Shown here one piece after another: positions 27,118 to 36,212 of a DNA stretch of 64,000 bases. The notes under the pieces are model-generated. The model made no database searches and was not told the origin of the DNA. It saw only the letters and a list, made by a program, of their open reading frames with translations. The translations under genes were made by a program, and so were the position numbers. Origin of the DNA: Sphingomonas sp. CFBP 8760 (GTDB taxonomy: Bacteria > Pseudomonadota > Alphaproteobacteria > Sphingomonadales > Sphingomonadaceae); assembly GCF_014841615.1 (NCBI RefSeq), contig NZ_JACYUG010000001.1, forward strand, positions 124,001 through 188,000. The letters are read 5' to 3'. Positions within the stretch are counted from its first letter, which is position 1. Each line of letters starts with the position of its first letter.

Positions 27118-29154
27118 CTACCGGGTGGTGGTGGTCGCCAGTCCATGGCGGACCAGCATCGCCGCCGGATCGGGATCGCGACCGCGAAACGCCCGGAAGC
27201 TTTCCGCCGCCGGCCGCGTCGCACCGCGTGCTAGCACATCGACGCGCAACGCGTCGCCGGTCGCCCGGTCGACCAGCCCGGCCTCGACGAACTTCTGGAA
27301 TGCGTCCGCCGCCAGCACTTCGGCCCACAGATAGCTGTAGTAGCCCGATGCATAGCCACCCGCGAAGATATGGCTGAAGGCATGGGGGAAGCGGTGCCAC
27401 GCGGGGGGACGGTTGACCGCCACCTCGTCGCGCACCGCCTCGATCACCTCCATCGGGTCGCTGCCCAGCGTCCCGAGATGCAGCAGCAGGTCGAACAGCG
27501 CGAACTCGACCTGCCGGACGATGAACATACCCGACTGGAACCGGCGCGCCGCCAGCATCTGGTCGAACAGGCCGGTCGGCAGCGTCGCGCCGGTGACGTG
27601 ATGCCCCGACATCGCGGTCAGCACGCCCTGATCCCAGGCGAAATCCTCCATCAGCTGGCTGGGCAGTTCGATCGCATCCCATTCGAAGCCGCTGGTGCCG
27701 GCGATGCTCGGCCGGTCGACCTGGGTGAACAGGTGATGCAGGCAATGCCCCGTCTCGTGCAGCAGCGTGACGACGTCGTCGTGACTGAGCAGCGACGGTG
27801 AATTCTCGCCATGCGGAGCGAAATTGCAGACCAGATACGCGACCGGCAGCGTCACCACGTTGCCATCGCGCAGGCGCGGTCGGGCCTGTGCCATCCATGC
27901 GCCGCCGCGCTTGCCGGGGCGGGCGTGGAGATCGATATAGATGCCGGCAAACACTTCGCCGCGATCGTCCACGATATCGAAATAGCGCGCGTCGGGATGA
28001 TAGACCGGCACGTCGTCGCGCAGCATGAGCCGGATACCGAACAGCCGAACGAGCAACGCCTGCCACCCCTCCAGCACGCGTTCCACGGGGAAATGCGCGC
28101 GCACCTCCTGTTCGTCGACCGCATAGCGCGACAGCCGCAACCGGTTGGAGACGAACGACACGTCCCACGGTTGCAGATCGGCAATCCCCAACGTCGCCGC
28201 GAAATCGCGCAATTCCTCCATGTCGCAGTCCGCGGCAGGCCAGGCGCGCGCGCCGAGATCGCGCAGGAACACCAGCACCTCGCCGGCATTGGGCGCCATC
28301 TTGGTGGCGAGCGACCATGCGACCGGATCGGGGAAGCCGAGCAGCGCCGCCGCCTCCCGCCGCAGTTCCAGAATACGCGCGATCCGCGGCGAATTGTCGA
28401 ACCGGCCGGCATGAGGCCCCTGATCCGAGGCGCGGGTGCCCGAGGCGTGATAGACCCGGTAACGCAGGTCGCGATCCTCGCCAAAAGTCATCACGGCATT
28501 GATGCTGGGCTGTTGCAGCGTGACAAGCCAGCCGTCCTGCCCCTTCGCCTCCGCCGCGGCGCGGAACATCGCGCGGGCGGGATCGGGGATGCCCGCCAGC
28601 ATCGCCGAGTCCGTTACCAGTTCGCTCCACGCGTCGGTGGCGTCCAGCACCGCGCTGCCGAAGGCGTTGGACAGCGCGGACAGTTCGATCGCGATCGCCG
28701 CGAATCGTTCACGCGGGCCATCGTCCAGCGCGACGCCCGACAGGGTGAAATCACGGATCGCATGTTCCACCGCCACCCGATCCGCGACCGGCAGCATGGC
28801 GAATTCGGGCGCGGTCGAGATGCCGACCAGAACGTCGTACAGGTCGCGGTTCTGACCGACCTTCATCGCATTCTCGACCAGCCGGGCCTGCCCCGCCGCA
28901 TGGGCGGCCCGCAGTTCGGGCGTATCCGCGACGCCGTGCAGGTGCGACACCGCCGACCAGATCGCACCGAGCGCGGCATCGGCGCGTTCCAGCGGCAACC
29001 ACGCCTCGGCAAAGCCGGTGGGGCGCGCAGCGACGATCGCGGCGACCGCCGCCTCGTGATCGGCAATCGCGCGATCGAGCGCGGGTGCGATCAGGTCGGG
29101 CGTAATGTCGGAGAAGCGCGGCAGGGTCTGCGGGTCGAAAAGTGGATCGGTCAT
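27118..29154 (-). CDS. M3 family oligopeptidase (oligopeptidase A-like)
   Basis: A 678-aa zinc metallopeptidase of family M3A, close to PrlC/oligopeptidase A, which degrades cytosolic oligopeptides including cleaved signal peptides. The zinc-binding motif HETGH lies at residues 466-470 in VVTLLHETGHCLHHLF, and downstream glutamate-containing GTSGFEWDAIELPSQ provides the third ligand region. No signal peptide is present, so it is cytoplasmic. Length and the N-terminal helical region fit the family. A dipeptidyl carboxypeptidase (Dcp) relative is the main alternative. Confidence 0.92.
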   Translation of the reverse strand: MTDPLFDPQTLPRFSDITPDLIAPALDRAIADHEAAVAAIVAARPTGFAEAWLPLERADAALGAIWSAVSHLHGVADTPELRAAHAAGQARLVENAMKVGQNRDLYDVLVGISTAPEFAMLPVADRVAVEHAIRDFTLSGVALDDGPRERFAAIAIELSALSNAFGSAVLDATDAWSELVTDSAMLAGIPDPARAMFRAAAEAKGQDGWLVTLQQPSINAVMTFGEDRDLRYRVYHASGTRASDQGPHAGRFDNSPRIARILELRREAAALLGFPDPVAWSLATKMAPNAGEVLVFLRDLGARAWPAADCDMEELRDFAATLGIADLQPWDVSFVSNRLRLSRYAVDEQEVRAHFPVERVLEGWQALLVRLFGIRLMLRDDVPVYHPDARYFDIVDDRGEVFAGIYIDLHARPGKRGGAWMAQARPRLRDGNVVTLPVAYLVCNFAPHGENSPSLLSHDDVVTLLHETGHCLHHLFTQVDRPSIAGTSGFEWDAIELPSQLMEDFAWDQGVLTAMSGHHVTGATLPTGLFDQMLAARRFQSGMFIVRQVEFALFDLLLHLGTLGSDPMEVIEAVRDEVAVNRPPAWHRFPHAFSHIFAGGYASGYYSYLWAEVLAADAFQKFVEAGLVDRATGDALRVDVLARGATRPAAESFRAFRGRDPDPAAMLVRHGLATTTTR

Positions 29155-29176
29155 CCCGCAGCCCCTAGCATATCCT

Positions 29177-29968
29177 TCAGCGCGGTTTCACAAACTTCAG
29201 CGTCATGCGATCGCTTTCGCCGATCGCGGCATATTTCGCCCGGTCGACATCCTTCAAACGATAGGCCGGCGGCAGGGTCCACACGCCTTCGGGCCAGTCG
29301 GCGGTATCCCGGGGATTGGCATTGACCTCCGACCGGCCGGCCAGCCGGAAGCCGGCGGCCGTGGCGAAGCCGATGACGCTGCTGGTCTTCATGTAACCGC
29401 TCTTCTCCTCGGCAGCGGCGTCGCGCGCCTCGGGCAGGCGATGTTCGACCACGCCCAGCGTGCCGCCGGGCTTCAGCATCCGGTACATCGCGGCGAACAT
29501 CGCGCGGGCGCGGTCAGCACCGCCGAAGCGCCAATTATGGACGTTGCGGAACGTGAGGACGACATCGGCGCTGCCGTCCGGTACGGCGGGCGCCCCCGTC
29601 TCCGGCGGAAAGGCGGCGAGTTTCACCGGGCCATAGGTGGCGGCATCCTTCGCCTGCATCGCGCGCACGCCGGCCAGTCCCTTCTGCCATGGTCCGGCGG
29701 CGTAATAGGCACCGCCCCGTGCGGTCAGCGGCGCGAGAATCTCGGTATACCAGCCTCCGCTCGGCCAGATTTCGACCACGGTATCGGTCGGCTTCACCCC
29801 GAAAAAGGCAAGCGTTTCAGCCGGGTGGCGATACCGGTCGCGGGCGGTGTTGGCGGGGGTCCGCGTCGATGCAGCGACGGCGGCGGCAATCGGGGCGGGC
29901 ACGCGGGGCGGCGTCGCCGCGACGAGCATCGGGACGGCGAGCAGGATCAGGCAGGCGGGGCGGTTCAT
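29177..29968 (-). CDS. Exported class I SAM-dependent methyltransferase-like protein
   Basis: A 263-aa protein with an N-terminal signal peptide (hydrophobic LILLAVPMLVAAT). The domain that follows resembles the COG4798-type predicted methyltransferases: DTVVEIWPSGGWYTEILAP for the SAM loop, DGSADVVLTFRNVHNW and MLKPGGTLGVVEHR. An exported methyltransferase is odd because SAM is cytosolic, so the fold may serve another function, or the leader may be a membrane anchor. It lies 22 bases upstream of the M3 peptidase gene on the same strand. The substrate is unknown. Confidence 0.8.
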   Translation of the reverse strand: MNRPACLILLAVPMLVAATPPRVPAPIAAAVAASTRTPANTARDRYRHPAETLAFFGVKPTDTVVEIWPSGGWYTEILAPLTARGGAYYAAGPWQKGLAGVRAMQAKDAATYGPVKLAAFPPETGAPAVPDGSADVVLTFRNVHNWRFGGADRARAMFAAMYRMLKPGGTLGVVEHRLPEARDAAAEEKSGYMKTSSVIGFATAAGFRLAGRSEVNANPRDTADWPEGVWTLPPAYRLKDVDRAKYAAIGESDRMTLKFVKPR

Positions 29969-30054
29969 GATCGGCCTTTCAAGGGGATACGGCGATGCTG
30001 CCGCGATTGCCGGGGCCGCGCAACGTCATTCGCATTCCGGCCCGGCATCGACAC

Positions 30055-31410
30055 TCAATGCTCACGGAACGATGACCAGAACGCGCCGACCAGCGGCTCC
30101 ACCGCGTAATCGAGCGCGGTACGCGGGCGCAGCGGGACCAGTATCTGTACCGGCATGCCCGCGCGCAGTTCGAACCCGCCGCCCCGGATCGTGCCCAGCT
30201 TGTCCAGTTCGGCACGCGGCACGGTGACTTCGCCGGTGAAGTAACTGGCCCCCGTCTTCTCGTCGGTCAGCGCATCGGCGGACAACCGGGTCAATCGCCC
30301 GGCGAGATCTGGCAGGTCGCGTTCGTGGAGCGACGGGAAACGAACGCGGGTGTGCTGCCCGACCGACAGGTCGTCCGCATCGTCCAGCGCGATCCGCGCC
30401 TGGATGCGCAGCGGCGTGCGTTCGGGCACGATATCCATCAGCTTCTGCCCCGGCGCGACGACGCCGCCCGGCGTGAACACCGTCAGGCCGATCACCGCCC
30501 CGGTCGCGGGTGCGCGGATATCGGTGCGGGCCAGTTGGTCGCGTGCCGCCGCCAGCCGCGGCATCACGTCCCCCAGCCGCCCGTCGACGTCGCGCAGATC
30601 GGCGGCGGTGCGTTCGCGGAAGGTGCGCTCCGCCTCCAGTACCTCGATCTCGCTTTCGCGCGCTGCCTCACGCGTCTGGGCGACGCTGGCGGCATATTGG
30701 CCGCGCTGGCCGATCAGTTGCGCGCGCACCCGTTCCAGTTCGCGCAGCCGGGTCTGCGATACGAACCCGCGTTCGGCCAGCGGCCGCAGCGCCTCCAGTT
30801 GCTGTTCGATCAGCCGCAACTGCTCGTCGGCGGAGACGACCTGGGTGCCGTACCCCCGCCCCTGCTCGCCGGATTGCGCGCCCCGCTGGCCCAGCGCCCC
30901 GCGCTGCGCCGACAGGGTGGCGGTGCGCGCGGCCAGTTCGCTCTGTTGAAGGCGGAGCGCCAGCCGTGCCTCCTCGCGATCCTCGGGCGGCAGCGCGGCG
31001 AATTCGGGCGGCACGACCAGGCGCGACTGCCCGAGCTGTTCCGCCTGCAACCGTGCCCGCTGCGCCAGCAGCCGGATCGACTGGGCGGCGAGTGCGCGTT
31101 CCTGCGCCAGCACGTCGGCGGCGGCGAGACGGATCAGCAGATCGCCCTGCCGCACCCGTTGCCCCTCATGGACATGGATCGCGCCGACGACGCCACCATC
31201 GCGGTGCTGCACCGACTGGCGCTGCCCCGACACGACCAGCGTGCCCGGCGCATAGGCGGCGGCGTCTAGCCGCACCGTCGCCGCCCAGCCAAGGAACAGG
31301 ACGAAGAACAGCCCCGCGACGATCAGCCCGTGGCGGATGTCGCGCGACGGATCGCCGGTGGCGGCGGTGTCGTCCGGCCCGTCGGCGGCGGGGAGCAGGG
31401 CGGCGGTCAT
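30055..31410 (-). CDS. HlyD family type I secretion periplasmic adaptor subunit
   Basis: A 451-aa membrane-fusion protein of a type I secretion system. A single membrane helix at about 27-48 follows a cytoplasmic N-terminus. The biotinyl-lipoyl half-motifs are VSGQRQSVQHRDGGVVGAI and RTDIRAPATGAVIGLTVFTPG. Between them lies a long coiled coil (about 100-290), and after them a beta-barrel domain ending near the C-terminus. It couples the inner-membrane ABC exporter to an outer-membrane TolC, which is not in the window. The start overlaps the ABC gene's stop (ATGA). Confidence 0.93.
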   Translation of the reverse strand: MTAALLPAADGPDDTAATGDPSRDIRHGLIVAGLFFVLFLGWAATVRLDAAAYAPGTLVVSGQRQSVQHRDGGVVGAIHVHEGQRVRQGDLLIRLAAADVLAQERALAAQSIRLLAQRARLQAEQLGQSRLVVPPEFAALPPEDREEARLALRLQQSELAARTATLSAQRGALGQRGAQSGEQGRGYGTQVVSADEQLRLIEQQLEALRPLAERGFVSQTRLRELERVRAQLIGQRGQYAASVAQTREAARESEIEVLEAERTFRERTAADLRDVDGRLGDVMPRLAAARDQLARTDIRAPATGAVIGLTVFTPGGVVAPGQKLMDIVPERTPLRIQARIALDDADDLSVGQHTRVRFPSLHERDLPDLAGRLTRLSADALTDEKTGASYFTGEVTVPRAELDKLGTIRGGGFELRAGMPVQILVPLRPRTALDYAVEPLVGAFWSSFREH

Positions 31411-33137
31411 GCCGCGCCGGCCCCCGGTACCGCCTGCGGCATCCGGCGGACATTGGCGGGCATCAGCTTCGGCAGCACCTCGTCACGCGGGCCGAACAGT
31501 TCGACCCGGCCGTCGCGCAGCACCAGCAGCTTGTCGACGACGGGCAGGATACTCAGCTTGTGCGACACGACCAGCACGGTTCGTCCCTCCCCCTTCAACG
31601 CGACCAGCGCGGCATTGAGGGCGGCATCCCCCTCCGCATCGAGATGCGCGTTGGGCTCGTCGAGGATGAACAGCGCGGGATCGCCGTACACCGCCCGCGC
31701 CAGCGCGATCCGCTGGCCCTGCCCCGCCGACACACCCCGCCCGCCCAGCCGCAGCCGATGGTCGAACCCGTTCGGCAACCGCAGGATCAGCGCGTCCGCC
31801 CCCACCTTCTTCGCCGCCGCCACCGCCGCCGCATCGATATCGTCCGTCTGGCCCAGTTCGGTCGCGAAACGGCAGATATTCTCCTTCACCGATCCTTCGA
31901 ACAGCGCCGAATCCTGCGGCAGATAGCCGATATGGCGGGCCAGCCGTTCCGGGTCCCAGTCACCGATATCCGCCTCGTCGATCCGCACCGTGCCACGATC
32001 AATCGGCAGCGCACCGGCGATGGCGCGGAGCAGCGTCGACTTGCCGGCGCCGGACGGGCCGACGATCGCCACCACCTCGCCCGGCCGGATATCGAACGAC
32101 ACCGCGTTCAGGATCGCGCCGTCGCGGCTGTCGTTCAGCACGGTCACCCCGTCCAGCCGCAACGCCCCGCGCGGGGCGGGCAGTTGCGTGACCATCGCGG
32201 TGGCGGGGCCGGCCAGCAGGGCGTCGAGCATATGATAACTGCCGCGCGCCTGCACCACCGCCTTCCACGTCCCGACCAGTTGTTCGATCGGGGCCAGCGC
32301 ACGCGCGATCAGGAACGACGAGGCGAAGATCGCGCCGCCTGAAATCTGGTCGTTCACCGCCAGCAGCGCGCCCAGCCCCAGCGCCAGCGATTGCAGCGCC
32401 AGCCGGACGAATTTCGTCGCGGTGAAATAGGCACCCGCCCTGAACCCCGCTTCGGTCTGGAGCGCCAGCATCGAGCGGCGGTGGCGCAACTGGCGCGTGA
32501 CCAGCGCCTGCCGCATACCCAGCGCGCGGATGCTCTCCGCCGATGTCAGCAGGCTGTCCTGCGCGGCATAGGCGACACCCGCCGCAGCCTGCGCGCGCGC
32601 CAGCCGATCCCCGGTCGCGAGTTCGTTGCGCCATGCGATCACCGGCAGGATCACCGCACCGGCCAGCGCCATCGCGCCGATCCAGGGGTGGACGAGGAAG
32701 CAAACCGCGACATAGACCGGGGTCCACGGCGCGTCGAACAGCGCCAGCATCCCCGGCCCGGTCAGCGTGCCGCGCATCGTATCGAAATCACGCAGCGCCG
32801 CGCGCGCCGCCGCCGAGTCGGGCCGCCCCAGCGTCGCATTCAGCAACGCCGGCGCGACGACGCCGTCCAGCACCACCCCGGCGCGTACCAGCAGCCGGGC
32901 GCGCACCCTGTCCAGCAGCGCCAGCGTCGCCAGCCCGAACAGCAGCACCAGCGTCAGGAAGAACAGCGTCTGCCGCCCCTGCGTCGGCACCACCCGGTCA
33001 TAGACCTGAAGCATGTAGAGCGTCGGCACGATGTAGAGCAGGTTGACGAGCGCACTGAACCCCGCCGCCGCCATGAAATGTCGGCGACAACGGGCGAACG
33101 CCGCCCGCATCGCCCCGTGATGCGCCATTTCCGCCAT
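31407..33137 (-). CDS. Type I secretion system permease/ATPase
   Basis: A 576-aa ABC exporter half-transporter of the PrtD/AprD type. The membrane domain (about 20-310) begins FSALVNLLYIVPTLYMLQVYDRV, a signature of this subfamily. The nucleotide-binding domain has Walker A GPSGAGKST, the Q-loop in IGYLPQDSALFEGSV, a variant signature VSAGQGQR (Ala for the usual first Gly) and Walker B ALFILDEPN. No N-terminal C39 peptidase domain is present, so the substrate should carry an uncleaved C-terminal signal. It lies 64 bases downstream of the nuclease gene that is its probable cargo. Confidence 0.95.
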   Translation of the reverse strand: MAEMAHHGAMRAAFARCRRHFMAAAGFSALVNLLYIVPTLYMLQVYDRVVPTQGRQTLFFLTLVLLFGLATLALLDRVRARLLVRAGVVLDGVVAPALLNATLGRPDSAAARAALRDFDTMRGTLTGPGMLALFDAPWTPVYVAVCFLVHPWIGAMALAGAVILPVIAWRNELATGDRLARAQAAAGVAYAAQDSLLTSAESIRALGMRQALVTRQLRHRRSMLALQTEAGFRAGAYFTATKFVRLALQSLALGLGALLAVNDQISGGAIFASSFLIARALAPIEQLVGTWKAVVQARGSYHMLDALLAGPATAMVTQLPAPRGALRLDGVTVLNDSRDGAILNAVSFDIRPGEVVAIVGPSGAGKSTLLRAIAGALPIDRGTVRIDEADIGDWDPERLARHIGYLPQDSALFEGSVKENICRFATELGQTDDIDAAAVAAAKKVGADALILRLPNGFDHRLRLGGRGVSAGQGQRIALARAVYGDPALFILDEPNAHLDAEGDAALNAALVALKGEGRTVLVVSHKLSILPVVDKLLVLRDGRVELFGPRDEVLPKLMPANVRRMPQAVPGAGAA

Positions 33138-33201
33138 CGTTTCCGTTCAGACCCGTTACCGACCGGCTGGATACGCGATCCGACCGGTCGGCGATACGGC
33201 A

Positions 33202-36060
33202 TCAATAAGCGTGGAGTTCCATGTGGTGGTCGCGGAACACCCAGTCGCCGAAGCCGCCCATCGCATCGTCATAGGCGGCGTGCACCACGATGTCGGGGGC
33301 CGGCGCGCTGGTCGCATCGCCGGACCAGAAGGCCGCATCGGCGACCGACCCGGCGTCGGCCGATACCGGCACGCGACCGCTATCGGCAAAGGTGAACACG
33401 TCCTCGCTGACGGCGGCCGCGCCGTTGCCCAGTTTCAGCAATGCCACCTGCGGATCATGGTCGGTCGGGCGATCGCCGGTGAACTGCGAGTTGATGTGCA
33501 CCGCGTCGTAGCGTGCGTCGGCCAGCAATCCACCGGTCACGAGGATGTTGTCGAGCTGCTGCGCGTTGCCCTCGAACAGATAGCTGTAGCGCTCTTCGGG
33601 GGCGAGCAGGGTGTTCAGGTTGGTGAACACGCCGCCGCGGGCCGGGTCGGTCAACTGGGTCTGCGCATTCTCGAAATAGAAGCCGTTCCAGTCGCCCAGG
33701 ATCGCGAGGTTCAGGTCGGGATCGCCCGCCAGCTTGTCCTGCACCCAGGCCTTCACGCCCGCCGCCTGCGCGGTACGGGCGGCGTCGCCCGCATCCGTCG
33801 GCGGCTGCGTTGCACCCCAGAGCGGGTCGCTGCCACCGCGCGAGGTGAAGTGGACGTTGATCGCGGTCACCGTTTCGCCGTTGAAGGCGAACTGCGCGGC
33901 CAGCGGATTGCGGCTGTTGCTGTAGGCGCCGCCGGTGATCAGCGTCGCGCTGCCCGCGACATAATCGACGCGGTCGTCATTGTAGAGATAACCGTTGCGG
34001 ATATTGCCGTTGGGTTCGCCACCGGTGGAATTGGCGGTCGCAGGAGCGACCTCGACATATTTGTAGTTGCCGTAACCCAGCGCGGCGATCGCGGCGATCA
34101 GCCCGTTGGCGGTCGGCGCGCCGGACAGGCTGCCACCGCTCGCCGCGCCGTTGGCGTCCTGAATCTCCTGCAACGCGATGACATCGGGCGCGCGGAGATT
34201 GTAGACGATGTTGGCGGCGAGGATATCGAACTTGTTGTCGGACGCGTCGAGATTCTCGACATTGTAGGTGGCGATCGACAGGTGGTCGGCATCGCCGGCC
34301 AGCGCCGTCGTCTCGCGCGTCAGCGTCACGTCCTTGGTCAGGGTGACGGTATCGGTCACCACCACCTCGAACTGGTTGAAGGCATAGTTGACGATGCCCG
34401 ACACGCTGCTCAACTGGTCGCCGACATTGTAGCCCGGCGCGTACCCCGCGAAGATCGCGCTGTCGTCGTCGATCTGAATCTTCTCGGGATTGAAATCGCC
34501 GGTCGACACGGTGATGCCGCCACGGTCGTTGACGCCGGTGGCGCCGCTGCCGAGCGAGGCGACCACGTCCGTCTCGCCGAAATTGTTGGTGTTGGACACG
34601 ACCAGCGGGTTGTCGATCGTGACGCGCATCCCCTCCAGCGATTCCCAGAAGTCGATGCCGTCGGTGGCGGGATCGTAGCTGGTCAGGCGATCGTCGTCGA
34701 TCGTCTGGGTCGGCGGCAGCAGCCCGCCGACGCCGATCAGCGTCGAGGCCGACAGGATGTTGCCATAGCTGGCGATGTCGACCGTCGGCGTCACGATCTG
34801 CGTGACGGACAACCCGCCCACGCCACCGACGAATTCGGACACGCGTCCCGCCACCGATACGAGATCGCCGGCGAACACCTCCGGCGGGGTGCTGGTGAAC
34901 ACGAAGATGCCGTCCGAAGTACGGCCATTGCCGTCGCCCGAATCCTGCAGATAGAAACCGTTGCTGTCGACCGCGGTGACGATGCCGTTGGTGACGACTT
35001 CCTGCCCGACATAGGCGGAGCGATGCCCCTCGCCTTGGATCTGTCCGACGAGCAGGGTGACCACGTCGTCGTTCAGGATCGTCCCGGTCGCGACCGCCCG
35101 GCCCAACTGTGCGCCGCCGGTGGGCGAGGACAGCGTGATGGTGAACGCCTCGTTGTTCTCGGGCAGCCGGTCGCCCAGCACCGGCAGCGTGATCGTCGCG
35201 CTGGTCTGGCCGGCGGCGAAGCTGACCTTGCCGGTAAAGGCCGCATTGGCGGCGAAGTCGCCGGCATCGGCGCCATTGGCGCCGCCGGGCAGGCCGACCG
35301 TATAGGTCGCCTCGACCGCGCCATCGCTGCCGCCGGTGCGCGATACGGTGAAGGTCAGGTCCTGAACACCGTCATTGCCCTCGACCACATTGGCGTCGGC
35401 GATGCCGAGCGTGCCGGTCAGGCCGCCGCCGCTGCCCGTGCTGGTCACGACGATGTCGTCGATGCCGACCCATTCGTCGTTACCGCCGGCATTGGTCGTC
35501 ATGATCCGGACCTGCAACTGGCCCGCGTCGTTGGCGTCGGCCGGCAGGGTGACGCTAACCTCCGTCACCTTCGTCGCGGTGCCGCCCTCGGTCACGTCGG
35601 CATTGTAATAGACGTTGGTCCAGATGCCGGCTTCGCCGAGCCGGTACTGGACGGCGAGTTGCTGGATGGCGTTGTCCACGCTGGCGTCGAGATCGCGCGC
35701 GTTGAAGCTCAGCGTCACGTTCTGACGGCCGCTGGCGTTCAGGTACAGCGCCAGATACGGCGCGTCGGCGGTGCCGGAACCCTGAATGGCGATGGTCGGG
35801 TTCGCGATGTCGAACTCGGCGACGCCGCCGCTGCTGAACGTGGTCGGATTGGTCTGGTTGGCGAACACGTTGACGCTGGTCGACGTGATCCCCGTCAACG
35901 TCCTGGGATCGACGTTGGTCGGCGAAGCCGTGGAATAATCACCCAGGAAACCGACGATGCCGGGTACCCGACTCCAGTCGCCAGTCGTGGTGATGAGCGT
36001 CTTGTCGCTCCAGTCCTGACTGAAGTCGGCAGACCCCAGGTTCCAATAATCCGCGCTCAC
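33202..36060 (-). CDS. Large extracellular nuclease (ExeM/NucH-like endonuclease/exonuclease/phosphatase) and likely type I secretion substrate
   Basis: A 952-aa protein with several domains in order: a beta-sandwich region (about 1-200); a Calx-beta domain (about 210-310, ending GTILNDD); an OB-fold region typical of extracellular nucleases (about 310-580, VTAVDSNGFYLQDSGDGNG); and a DNase I-like domain (about 585-880). The last has LSIATYNVENLD, APDVIALQEIQD, AINVHFTSRGG, AILGDWNGFY and the final TDHDPQVALL. No Sec signal peptide and no RTX nonapeptides are seen. A Cys-free, Ala/Asp-rich C-terminus may carry the secretion signal for the adjacent exporter. The GTG at 36060 is chosen over ATG 36084 because of a strong GGGGG ribosome-binding site. 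Confidence 0.9.
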   Translation of the reverse strand: MSADYWNLGSADFSQDWSDKTLITTTGDWSRVPGIVGFLGDYSTASPTNVDPRTLTGITSTSVNVFANQTNPTTFSSGGVAEFDIANPTIAIQGSGTADAPYLALYLNASGRQNVTLSFNARDLDASVDNAIQQLAVQYRLGEAGIWTNVYYNADVTEGGTATKVTEVSVTLPADANDAGQLQVRIMTTNAGGNDEWVGIDDIVVTSTGSGGGLTGTLGIADANVVEGNDGVQDLTFTVSRTGGSDGAVEATYTVGLPGGANGADAGDFAANAAFTGKVSFAAGQTSATITLPVLGDRLPENNEAFTITLSSPTGGAQLGRAVATGTILNDDVVTLLVGQIQGEGHRSAYVGQEVVTNGIVTAVDSNGFYLQDSGDGNGRTSDGIFVFTSTPPEVFAGDLVSVAGRVSEFVGGVGGLSVTQIVTPTVDIASYGNILSASTLIGVGGLLPPTQTIDDDRLTSYDPATDGIDFWESLEGMRVTIDNPLVVSNTNNFGETDVVASLGSGATGVNDRGGITVSTGDFNPEKIQIDDDSAIFAGYAPGYNVGDQLSSVSGIVNYAFNQFEVVVTDTVTLTKDVTLTRETTALAGDADHLSIATYNVENLDASDNKFDILAANIVYNLRAPDVIALQEIQDANGAASGGSLSGAPTANGLIAAIAALGYGNYKYVEVAPATANSTGGEPNGNIRNGYLYNDDRVDYVAGSATLITGGAYSNSRNPLAAQFAFNGETVTAINVHFTSRGGSDPLWGATQPPTDAGDAARTAQAAGVKAWVQDKLAGDPDLNLAILGDWNGFYFENAQTQLTDPARGGVFTNLNTLLAPEERYSYLFEGNAQQLDNILVTGGLLADARYDAVHINSQFTGDRPTDHDPQVALLKLGNGAAAVSEDVFTFADSGRVPVSADAGSVADAAFWSGDATSAPAPDIVVHAAYDDAMGGFGDWVFRDHHMELHAY

Positions 36061-36067
36061 GCCACTA

Positions 36068-36072
36068 CCCCC
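36068..36072 (-). promoter_or_regulatory. Ribosome-binding site that fixes the nuclease start
   Basis: On the minus strand a run of five G (36072-36068) stands seven bases before the GTG at 36060. The alternative ATG at 36084 lies upstream of it and has no such run. This spacing decides for GTG. Confidence 0.65.
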
Positions 36073-36212
36073 TGTCCGGAACATGCATATCGTTCGATTC
36101 GCCCGGTTTCGCGTCGTTCCGCGACCCCATGGTTAACCGATCGTGCCTCGACTTCGGATTTCTAGCCAGCGTTGATGACAGGACGGTGGCATATTTTCTT
36201 TTTCGGTCAGGG

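Noticed and set aside
30009-30046. Hairpin (about 9 GC pairs with a bulge) after the hlyD-type gene
   Set aside because: The stem is imperfect and without a U-tract, so I did not call it a terminator.
33211-36165. A 984-codon open frame on the plus strand opposite the nuclease gene
   Set aside because: It is antisense to a well-supported multi-domain nuclease, its translation is Arg/Gly/Val-rich without recognisable motifs, and long antisense frames are common in GC-rich DNA.
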